Assembly (NCBI RefSeq): GCF_008831285.2
Contig: NC_045146.1
Coordinates: 5,714,972 to 5,778,971 of the forward strand
DNA length: 64,000 bases
Origin: Nymphaea colorata
Taxonomy: Eukaryota; Streptophyta; Magnoliopsida; Nymphaeales; Nymphaeaceae
Direction: 5' to 3'
Shown: positions 11,884 to 23,063 of the stretch, one piece after another
How positions within the stretch are numbered: position 1 is the first letter of the stretch
Layout: the number at the start of each line of letters is the position of its first letter
Position numbers and translations under genes: made by a program
Notes under the pieces: generated by a model
What the model saw: only the letters and a program-made list of their open reading frames with translations
Databases searched by the model: none
What the model was told of the DNA's origin: nothing

Positions 11884-12245
11884 AATCGCATATGGAAAAA
11901 AAAAAAATTAATATCCGATTAAGAAATTGGATCGGATTTGAATTTATATATGGCATCCGATCGGATTCGGATGTACATAAATATCTAATCGAATTCAGAT
12001 TGGATTCCTTTTTAGACAAATATCATGTATCTAATGCTATTAAATTTTAAAAATTAGCAAAATCCGGTTCAAAATTCGGATTCAGATATAAATATAAAAA
12101 TCAAATTTAGATCGGATTTGGATTGTAAAATCAGATTTTGGATTCGGAATTGGATATGACTTTTCTTTATTCAAATTTGAATTTGAATCGAATGTCCAAA
12201 AAGCGGACATGATTAAGGATATATCTGATCTGAATCCAATCCATT
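11884..12245. repeat. CGGAT-rich dispersed repeat, copy 2
   Basis: It shares segment order and wording with the copy at 2345-2715: ATATCCGATTAAGAAATTGG, then a GGATTCGGATGTACATAAATAT block, then CAAAATCCGGTTCAAAATTC. It is followed by an AT-rich right end not seen in copy 1. No coding capacity. Confidence 0.6.
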
Positions 12246-13620
12246 AACATTGCTCGCACCTGTACCGCCTTCCCATTGGTAAGATCATTCAAGGCTTTAT
12301 AAGCTCGAATTTTTGCATGTCTGAGTTTTGTTTCTCTCTGCCTTCAGTTTTCTTCTTGCTGGCTTTAACTGGTCTGTTTTGTGGGTGGGAGTGATTGTGT
12401 CTAGTCATTTGCTCTTTTGTTCTGTCTGATGCTCAATCAACATCCATTTTTGTTTTCTTTCGGTCTCTGTAAATATCTGTTTTTTTGTCAATAAAGCTCG
12501 AAGTAACCTCCCCCGCAGTCCTTCATTGAAAGAGGAAAGGAAAAAAAAATACCAAGGAAAAAGTTGTTTCATATACCATGAATGGAGAGCATTATAGTTT
12601 TGTTTTTTTTCTTCAAAAGTCTGATTATTTGAGGCAGATCAAATATGGCGGTTTGCAGGAGGTGAAACCACCACACTTTTTTTGCTTTCATGATAATGGA
12701 TGCTTTGGAACCGAGATAATCATATGATATACCTTTTTACTCAAGTATCGTGTGTGCCATCATTTGCCGTAAATGTTGGAGATGAAGCAGTGGAAGACTC
12801 TTCAGGGTCTGATCGCCGTCTCAGCAGGTCACCAGTGGAGGATTCGGGTCTGCACATGAACTCGAGGAAGCGGCAGCAGCAGAAGTGATAGAGAAGAAGA
12901 ATCGTAGGTTTCCGGGCTTGCTTCTATGAGGCTCCAATTAATCACTGGGCATATATAATGCCACCTCATAGGTCTTCTTGTAACTCAGTGGGCGGTTACA
13001 GCAAGTGAGAGATTGGTAGAGAGAATCAAGCTTGTAACTGCGAGCGGACCTCATCGAGGCGGTTACTAGATAAATGGGTAGGGCTCTTGGTCACTCTTCA
13101 ACACAAATAAATAGCATCAACGAAAATCAAACTAAAAACACATTATTGCAACATGACACGACAATACACCCCTCGGGGCCAAATAATATGACAACTTGCA
13201 TATGTTAATAAAAGGAAATAAGATGGACGCCACCCCTTCTTGGTGATTCCTGGTCACCATCGTCAACGTTCACGTTATTCGTGGACCCATCGCTTGTGTT
13301 GGAAATGGCTCCGCCGGACCAACTTGTCTTAGGGTGGGGACGAATGATCCATGCGTTTCGTGTTCGTTGGCTATTGCATCTCAATAATTGTAACGGGTAA
13401 AATAATGCCTCACATAAATGGATCAAACAAGAAAAAGTATTTATTAAAAAATTGAAAAATGTTTTTCAAAAACGTACATAAAGATTTGACAATAATAAAG
13501 AAAAGTACCTAATTCTTGAAATTGTTTAAAAGCACCAAAATTTTAAACAATTGATATGAAATAAACTTTTGGCAATTAACCCTTAAGTAGTATTCTGATG
13601 GCAGAATTTAATTTAGAAGA
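12246..13620. other. Intergenic DNA without a recognisable gene
   Basis: A short plus-strand frame near 12755-12888 ending in a Ser/Arg-rich tail has exon-like base composition. I found no supporting splice partners or family match. The stretch 12951-13100 (ATATATAATGCC followed by GC-richer text) could be promoter or LTR debris. Nothing else is recognisable. Confidence 0.3.
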
Positions 13621-13624
13621 AACC

Positions 13625-13830
13625 AGGTTATGTCAAAATCTTAGTAAAAGGCAGGTCACTAGTTCGATTCTCCTGAATGCTATGCTTTTATATTTATAAT
13701 ATATTACCTAAGTTGAAAAGTTCACCATTATTATCAATGACACTGATGCCGCGGTTCAAACAGGTAGGTGGGAGTCCTTTGGACCTTTCTTTTTCAGGTC
13801 ATAGGTTGTTACATCATGCTCCCACAAAAC
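13625..13830 (+). mobile_element. Decayed SINE copy related to the one at 15.5 kb
   Basis: It carries a B-box-like GGTCACTAGTTCGATTC and then a body that runs parallel to the SINE at 15524-15762. Shared items include GACAC-GATGC-GC, GG-CTTTNGG and CATGCTC in the same order. No A box and no target duplication were found. Confidence 0.4.
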
Positions 13831-14689
13831 AAAAACCTGGTTTGTATATTTGGTTATCTTGCCAACTTTTCATCTTTTCGTACTTGTTTTATAATCCACG
13901 ACAAGAAATGAGTTTTTGCATATATTTTTTTAAATTTAATATTCACTGAACATTGAACGGCAGTTACGTTACAATTAATACAAGAAAAACAACTACAAAA
14001 TCAACATCCAAAATGTGCATATTATGAATAATACAAAGCTGAACGGGTCAGAATTATTGTATACATCATATGACACTTTCATCAGTTCGGATCCAGTTTG
14101 AATCATGGATTTTCTCTCATATATCGTGTTCTTTGAATCACTTCCCATTTATGTGAAACCAACTAAGAAAAGGATCGCATAAGGTGAATCACGCCATGCT
14201 AGTCTTATTACATATTTTATTTATCTTTCTTATTACATAAAATATTTTTTTTGCTTGTAATCCACGGGCTGAACTGAGCCTTCCAAAATCTATAGCTGCA
14301 CAACAGAAGGGGATAAGGAGAGAGCTGACGTAGCAAAAGGCTGGCTATAATAAGATGATTCTCTTCTGGTGGGAGAAGAGATGATCGTTGATATAAGATC
14401 AATGTGATCATCTTTATACATAGGTAGAGATTCAACAAAAATCATCAAGCAATCATGTCTCTGATAGCTTGGGATGTTGAAGAGAAACGGAACTGGGATC
14501 CTCCAAATGAGGGCAGCTAAGAGAAACAGCATAAAAGTCAGAAAAGAGCTTCAATTATTTTCATTTTCCAAGTACTAATAATTTCTCATGTACACTTGGT
14601 ATCTATCTAAGATAAGGCAGGGGATACTCCGAATAGGCCAAAGCCCCTCCCCCTTTCCACTGGTCCCTCGGATCTATGATGGTTTGTTT

Positions 14690-14930
14690 CGAGGTCTAGG
14701 TAGGAAGAGGTACACGCAGGTGCAGAGGCAAGGTGGGGCAGGACCCTCGGCCCCCCTCGGATTAAAAAAAAAAACTTCAAAAATGTATACATACTCAAAA
14801 GTTTTAGTTTAACATATATAAGAAAATTAATAATTTTTGTTTCAGCCCTCGTTAAAATTTTGAAACTATAGAATTCAGCCCTGTGATGAAAATTTTCTAC
14901 CACCAGGCCACCCCCAGGTTACACCTGTCC
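14690..14930. repeat. Degenerate GGGGC-ended repeat similar to the 1.8-kb hAT family
   Basis: GC-rich ends (GGCAAGGTGGGGCAGG and GGCCACCCCCAGG) enclose an AT-rich middle with TTCAGCCCTCG and TTTTGAAACTA. The layout is the same as in the hAT miniature element at 1798-1992, but no clean terminal repeat or duplication remains. Confidence 0.3.
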
Positions 14931-15523
14931 ACTAGAGTGTCGTAAGTCAACCGTTTCGCAGTTTTGAGAATCACAACTATAGCAATAAAATAACTGGACT
15001 TTTACTGCTTCACTAACCCGACCAACTACATTCACCCCTTAGGGCTGCATCTCTCTGAGATTAAACAAAAAAAGAAACATTAGAACAAAATCGTTATAAT
15101 ATAGGTGATCATGATTATTAATTCCACCACCCCAAGCGAAAGCCAAAGCAACACACCCCCTCCCCCTCTTTTTTATTTTCCCCGTTCCCTGTTGATACGA
15201 AGAGGTGTGATCTCTACATGTTTCAACTTGCACATAAGGACCTCATGGTACACGAACATAAGCTCCCACTGGTCGAACTGGAGATGTGCCAAATAACATA
15301 GCCAACTTGTTTGAGCTATTCCCCTTGAACCTTTTTAATAGATACATTCCATAAACCATAAAATCATAAGTAGTTTTCTCCATGAACAAACCATTACCTG
15401 AAGAGATCAGAACAATTCATCAACAGCAATAGAGTTTTTGGTGACTGTCATATGGACCAAGTTCAATTTTCCTTTCACTGGGAACTCCATCCATGTTTAT
15501 ATATCTTCATAACCAGCTCTTTC

Positions 15524-15762
15524 GGGTGAGCAAGGGGTATGAAACCCACCGCTCGAAAAAGGCCCGAAAGCCCCCCCATTCCTCCTGCTTCCGGGGTCTT
15601 GAGCTGCGTCGGTGTCAGCGATAGCAACGGTGCACCCTTCAGCTTGGGTGCCGCGCCCTACCGTCTTAAGACACAAGAACATAGTGCCCACGGGAATCGA
15701 ACTAGATACCTGCCTTAATACAGGCCCTTAGCTCGACCAGCTACGCTATGCCCCTTGAGGCC
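15524..15762 (-). mobile_element. tRNA-derived SINE (239 bp) with perfect 15-bp target duplication
   Basis: Read on the minus strand the element starts like a tRNA gene. An A-box region TAGCGTAGCTGGTCGAGC lies at 15731-15748 and a B-box AGTTCGATTCC at 15693-15703, spaced as in RNA polymerase III promoters. A tRNA-unrelated body follows. The 15 bases ATAACCAGCTCTTTC flank both sides (15509-15523 and 15763-15777). The perfect duplication points to recent retroposition. Confidence 0.88.
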
Positions 15763-15777
15763 ATAACCAGCTCTTTC

Positions 15778-16664
15778 TTACAGCAAAGTAACACGAGGTT
15801 TAACTGAAACTCATTTTTCCCAAACGATATTTTGGGTGAACCAGTCATAAGTTAAACAGTGGTTCAGAGACACTTTGGATGAACCAATCATAGTGTTTCA
15901 GAGGGAAAACGTTGAATGCCATTTGGGCGTGTTACTCAAACGGCCTCTATGCTGTTACTAGTTTTAGTCGCCGTGAACGAGTCAAAGCCACTGAAAAAAC
16001 GTCAATGAAGGCAAATTTAGGTTGCTTAGACACCTTGTCCATATCGAATAATATTGTTACATGATTAATTACTTCTGAACTAAGTAGTCTTTTATTAATA
16101 TCTAATATAATCACATGACTAGTTTTCATTCTTTATGCTATAGAGTTCAGAAAATATGTATTTTTCGGTTATTTTTACTTCAGAAATTCGTTTCTCAAAA
16201 ATTTACTTTAAAACAATCATTTTTAATGAAATTCCAACGGCCCAATTCTTGGGCATGTTTGTGAAAATTTCTCTAAAAATAAGATGGGTTGACAACAGAA
16301 CCATCTAATCAGGACCTAGATACAGATCCAGGAAAAGCACATGCCCATAAGGATTTGAAATCACCCTTATATGCAAGCCTTATTCTAACCCAACGATGGG
16401 TATTTTATCTCAAAATTTGCATCTGTAAACAATACATTGAATTTAGATTTTAGGATGGATGGACTGCATCAGTTTAATATACATCGTGTCTTATCTAGTA
16501 CATGAAAAAATTTTGAGACCTCAGCCTCTGAGAAAGCATTCTGGAGGTTCTTGAAGAACGAGAGGGAAAATTGAAGGGAAAAAATACTAAGAAATGCCCT
16601 CTAATTCAAGAACAGAGGCACAAGATGCTACAGGACAAGACAAAATGAAACGGCTCGATACTTG
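15778..16664. other. Intergenic DNA downstream of the zinc-finger gene
   Basis: No gene or repeat recognised. The part next to 16665 is presumably the 3' untranslated region of the ZNF830-type gene on the minus strand. Confidence 0.3.
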
Positions 16665-16886
16665 CTACAGATGCTTTGCTCTCCAATCAACAGTTTCTTC
16701 TTCATCTTCTCCCTCACTTGAAGATTCTTCACTTGACTCTCCAGCCATAAATGCAGGACGCTTGCGCTGACTGTTGAACTTGGCAGCTCGACGTTCCTCC
16801 AAATTCTTTTTCAACATCTCCACTCTTTCCATGTAAGTCCTGTCGATAAGCAGTAAATGCAGGAAAAAGAAGAACTCTTCAGATAA

Positions 16887-16944
<58 letters not shown>

Positions 16945-19508
16945 AGGAGGAGGAGAATCATGTCAAATTATTTTGTATTTGAAGATTACTTCTGCTCAAG
17001 ATAGTCCGTTGCTTCTCTCCACTCTGCTGCATCAAACTGCCAAAATCAACTCCTGTTAGCACCTCAACCTGTGTATTTTAACCATACATGTGTGCTTGCA
17101 CGTGTGTTAATTTGTGGTTACCTCTTCTTCCTCCAAACGATCATCAAATTCCTGCAGGTCCTCCTGAATCACCTTCTGAAATTCTTTGTATTCCTCCCTG
17201 CATTGACAATGACTCGTTCAAATTGCAGCAAAACAAGAAAAAAAAAAACTAACCTGTATGAGGACCATATCTGACACCGTCCCTGAACGTCCCCACCAAT
17301 CTCTCCCATTGACAATAGCTACATACCCTTGCGCTGCTCATTTCTCCAGAAGGGAGAACAAAACGTGTGTGTGTGAGAGAGAGAGAGAGCAACTTTGCTA
17401 AACCAGATTTTTCTCTCCCGTATATGACCAAAAGCAATGATTTCTAAAGAACAGTGAGGACGGAGCCAAATTTTTTGCATATTAGAGAATTAAAAAATGA
17501 TCCTGTGGACTAAATTCAATTTATTATCAACCAGTCATAACAAATTAATAGGTAATTGCCAGAATATTCCGTGCAATACTGCAAGGGTATCTTGTCAAAC
17601 AATGTTAATCTTGATTAATTTTTATACTGCTAAGCATTGCAGGAGTTAATGGGGGTACCAGAACTCTCTTAAATTAGATAAAACCATCACTTGGACTTGT
17701 TTACCCAATAAACCTCTGAGGGCATGTACGAAGAAGTTCTGTCTAGAGTCTAGACATAATTAATCCTAACATTTACAAAAACATGTCTGTTTTTTCATCC
17801 CAATTCACTTTAAATGAGGGGACTATCTACACCATCAAAATAGAGATAAGGTCATCCAGGTCAAACTTGCCTTCCATGAGTTTCCCCTGTGACCATAGAC
17901 ACCCCAAAGGCATGTTTAATGGGTCTGACCATCGATGTAATGGTTGAAAATTTTCCCTCCCTAGTAAAATGGGGGAACTATTCTACACCAGTCAAAACAG
18001 AGACAAAAGTCATCAAGGTGAAACTTACCTTCCATAATTTCACCAGAGATCATAGGGCCCTATAAAGGACATGTTTGACAGGTCAGACAACCTTCAGAAC
18101 AGTTGAAGAAAGTCCCTCTTGTATACACTCACTACAGAGCTTCACCTTCTCCTGTTTTTACATGAAAAAAGTGGAGAAAAAGTAGGACTTGTAAGGTCTG
18201 ACCTCTTTCTGCAGAAGGCACCTGGATGACTTATCCCACCATCAAACATGCACCAAAGTTGAGGATCGACAGACACTTAAATTGTTTAAGATACAGTTAG
18301 GATCATGCCTAAGAGACAGAGGTGTCAAAAGTTTAGTAGTTAAATGCACATGTTCAGCTATCCTAGCATAGTTTCCGTATGTTTCCACCTCTCCAATTCC
18401 CAAGAAATAACATTAGCATTGATTCAAGCAGAGAGAAACATTTTAATGTACACCATAAGTTCCTTTCATTAGAAGCAATATAAGAAAAGTTACTTAACAA
18501 AATACTTACTTGATATCAACTTTAACAGGTTCAATACCACGAGCGCGTAGATCAGCATCTTTGTTATCAAAGAATCCTTCCGGAAGGGCTCCTTTAGCTT
18601 GCTTGGCTTCTGAACTACGAGCAGTCTTTGGTAGCATTCCAAGCTGCTGATCTGGCACACTTACTTTGCCCTCATTTGTGTCTAATCTGCCAAGAGTTGC
18701 CTTATCTCCCGCATCATCTTTGGATAATGATGCTTGAGTTGATTTATTTGAAAGCAAAGATGGCCTTTCCCCGTCTCCCTCAAGTAATTGGACGTCCACA
18801 GGCTTGACTGATGATTGTGAAGTAACAGTGCCACCCTTACTGCCTGCACCAGCAAGATATCCAAACATTAGGAAGCAGAACAAATAGCAAACTTTCAATT
18901 CATTGTATTTAGAATGCACAAAAAGCAGCCAAAGTACACTAACTAGACATGAGGACAGGAATAAAGAAAAAAATAAGCTGTTAACAAAACCAGCTACATA
19001 GCATTTTTTTTTCATTTCATCAAGCATAACATGAGATCATAAAGATTTTTATGCATCCAGAAACATGAGATCTTAGAAATGTTCAGAAATGAAAAGGGAG
19101 GCAAGTTTTAAAAATTAGTTTGAAAAAGGGTGGTTTTAAGTTTTTAACCTCATATTTTTCATAATAGACATGAATTGTGTGATACGGGGTGTAACACCCT
19201 GTATTACAGGTTGTGAAACACATGATACATGCGATATACCACCTGTTTGTGATACAGGTGGTGTATCGTATCATTAATTTAAAAAGCAACGGTAGCGTAT
19301 CGTACTATACGGCCCATATCATACGATACGTACAACACTGCTTTTAATTGTTACATCTCTACAGGATTAATTGCCAACAGAGTTTTGAGCATGTTCTTGG
19401 ACATTCTGTCTTAATCCTTCTAAATCATGGAGATTCTTTTACTTCACCACTCATGTTGGAAAGCTTTTTGATCCTTTCTTGGTGTTCATTGGGGTATGTG
19501 TCTATGTC

Positions 19509-19555
<47 letters not shown>

Positions 19556-19738
19556 CGGCTGTTGGATGACAAAACATTTAAAAACCACACCAAAAACACC
19601 ATGCAATGGAAACATTAGCTACAATTCATAGTACAACGACAGTGTATGGTGTTCTTAGCAATGGCTTACATTGCATTTAACCATGCTTTTAAATATTTAG
19701 TGATCCAGGAAAATCTGGTGGTTGAAAGATTTCTCTTC

Positions 19739-19787
<49 letters not shown>

Positions 19788-22700
19788 TGGCTTTGATACC
19801 AATTTCTAACTGTGTGCTTCTCCATGGGTGTTCTCTCTTGTTTTTCAACCTTCTTCTGTTTTAATGTTGGTCCTACTGTATAATCCCATTGCCTAAACCT
19901 AAATTCTTGAGGTGTTACCTACTGACTGCATTTATGGGTAATTTTCTCTAACGGCAACTCTAGCCTAAGCGGTATTTTGCCCTTAGCACTTTCGTTTTTT
20001 TTAAGAGGTCCAGAATGAAGACGAGGTACAATAATGCAAATAGCAAGTAGCAAAAGGCCGACATGCATAGGCAAAGTAACAGAAACAATGAGAGAAAACA
20101 TAAGAGAACTTACAGAGAAGTACTGAGCAACTCCATTATTTGAACTTTAAAAGTTGTATATCCTCCCTTATGAAGAGAGGTACTATTAACTACAAAGGCT
20201 TTTTCCATCCCAAGGACAAATTCACACAGGTGAGAGTTCCCCCTCGTAACAGAGCGGAAAACCAAGGATGACAACTCTATCTTCCTGATCTGAGGTCCCT
20301 CCCCATCAGCCCAGTTCCTCTACTTATGTATGCTGCATGAGATCTCTCGAGGCTGCTGGCGACTGGCATCTTTGTGGTTGACATCAGTCTTCTACTATCT
20401 TTTGCATTATTAGAAACAAACAACGGATTTTTGAAGCCGAGCAACTTCTTTATCCTTATTTGAGACCACAAAATTTGTCATTATCAATAATTGTCACTTT
20501 TACTTATCCGCAGCTTTTCCTCTTTTGCGGTAAAAAGTGAAGGGACAAGATGTCATTCAATTATTCTTTTGACAAGTCTGCCGAATACAACCAAGCAACT
20601 TTTCTTTCACCTAGTCAAGAGGGTCTTGTGGTCCATTGACAATGACCACTTTCCTTTTCGGGCTATGTTCTTTTAGACACGTCAATGCTTACATTGACAT
20701 GTTGTCTCAAGAGGAATCGGATTCCCGTTTATATTGAGGACAAAAACTGGCACGTGAAAGGGTGAGTTGTCTGCATCCTCTTGTCGTAATCATCCTTTTG
20801 ACGGTAAAGGTTTTGAGGCCATCTTTGGTTTCACCTGTCGTCAATTTTTTACTGCACATGTAGCAAGTTCCTGTCGGGTGCTTGATCAATTGACAATAGG
20901 TTTTGTTTGTTTCTTCTGAACTTAGGAGGTCTCTGCGATCAATACGATCGACAAACCATTGGAGTTGCGGTAAGGTTGTGGCATCTTTCTTTTTATGTGT
21001 AATAATCATTGCACACCTGCTGCTAGAGGAATGGTGCCACCATATTCCTCTTTTTGCTTGGGTTCTAGTAGTGTTGACCAAGACTTTTATGCCTAAACCT
21101 CACCTGTAATGAAGAAATTTCATTGTGTCCTCTATATAAGGATACGGCTTTGGTTTATGTTTGACGTCAAATGTTAGCTGGAAATCTGTTCCGACCTCTT
21201 GTATTGACTTCTGATTTTCTCGCGAAAGTTAGGTTTTCTGTGTCGTAAACCCCCTTGTTTTGGCCAGTGTTGTCCTTTTCTCCTCAAATGCCTGTAGGAG
21301 GTCCATTGCTTCATCGAGTCGACTGGTAAGCTCTGAATACTTATCCAGGCCTTCTACAACAGGTTTTGTCATTCATTCTACTGAAACCAACGAGCATATT
21401 AATGGCCTCAAGCATAATATGCTAAGACAATATCCCTAAAATTGAACCATCTCCTTGCAGAAGAATTTTTTCCTATTTCATGGAGTTGAGCTTAAAATTT
21501 CACAATGGCCAGTCAGTTCAAAATAGAAAATTGTTTTCTAAGAATGAATAATTCAAAGGATTTTAAATCATATGATATTGCTAATAATTCTATATCTATG
21601 GAGGAAATATTCCCTTTTAACATGAATTTTCATGAGGCATATTAGCATATTTCTTCTGTGGCTTTTGATTCTTCAGACAAAGTTGCAGGTTTGGAATGGA
21701 ACGTAGGAAAATTTGTTGACGAAGAAGTCTCAACACCTATTCTCCACCATACACTATGAAGATAGGCATGGATAAGAGTTTATTACGTTCATCACTTATG
21801 AGCAGCAACATAAGACATCATTCGAAGATGATGATCAATCACTGAAGGACCTAGAAGATAAACAGTCAAGATGGTAGTCTATATCCTTCTAAAATATAGA
21901 AAGACTTAAAAATCTAAATTTAAGTCTAACCAGAAAATCTTATACAACATGTATAAGCCAAGACAATGTTAGTCATTTATGTCATTTTGATACAAACCAT
22001 CAACATAAAATTCATGGCCAAAACAAGCAATTGAATACGATTACAGATCTCATCCTTGCATAAGGAAAACTCTTAGAAAAGAGCGAAAGATCCAATAAAA
22101 TTATGCTAGTCTCCATAATCAAGTCTACGCATAAAAGAAATAAATTACTAAAAGAACTAAGTTCTAACCTAGATTATCAAAAGGCACAAAAAATGATTTA
22201 ACAAAATCATTTAAAAACATCAAAAGATTAAAGTACCTTGAAGGCCTGAACCAATCTTGTAAAAAGCGTATTGTAAGCTGTATCTGTCTGGCTTTAAGAT
22301 ACATTGTATCGTAAAATATCATAACCTATTGTAACCGTATCGTATTTTTTTTTAATAATCAGAAAAAACAGAAAAAATTCTAAAAAATCATTAAAAAATC
22401 AGTAAAAATCAAGAATAATATGTTGTTCATAAAAAACATGTTTACATAATGATAGACTTGTTATTGCTATAAAGTTGTGGTTCATCATTCATAAACATCA
22501 AAATTCATAATAATATCAATCTAGAAAGCACAACAAGGATGCATCAAAATTCATAACAATATCAATAAAAAAACCCCTTTCCTCCCAACATTGAATCAGC
22601 CACCCACACACAAATCCACGGTTTAATCGAGATTTCACGGCGAAATCGATGATTTCCCTTCAAGGCGGTACAATGTCCAGGGTTAGAAATGAAAAAGGGG

Positions 22701-23000
22701 CGGGTTTTTAAAAAGGGAATGTGAAAAAGGAGGTTCGGGACTCCTTTTTTTGAAATCAGCCCCTATCGTGCGATACGGGGCATATCGCACCATATCGTAC
22801 GATACAGTGCCTATATCGCATGATACGTGCGAGACAGGCACGATACACCACCCGTTTACGATACAAGTGGTTTATCGTATCGTCTTTTGTAAACGCCACG
22901 ATATATATCGTACGACATGGCCCCGTATCGTACGATACGTACAACAGTGCCTTCAACAACAAAATAAAGTTCTCATGGAACACCAACAAATTTGAAGAAA

Positions 23001-23063
<63 letters not shown>

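Noticed and set aside
12700-12888. Short frame with a Ser/Arg-rich end that looks exon-like
   Set aside because: No neighbouring exons, splice logic or recognised domain support a gene.
18844-19027. N-terminal hydrophobic stretch in frame with exon 4 of the zinc-finger gene
   Set aside because: It lies upstream of a good acceptor (GTGCAG), and the exon 3 to exon 4 junction is in phase there, so the stretch is intron sequence.
22756-23061. Frames of about 100 codons with poly-Ile/Tyr runs
   Set aside because: They are translations of TA microsatellites and palindromic repeats.
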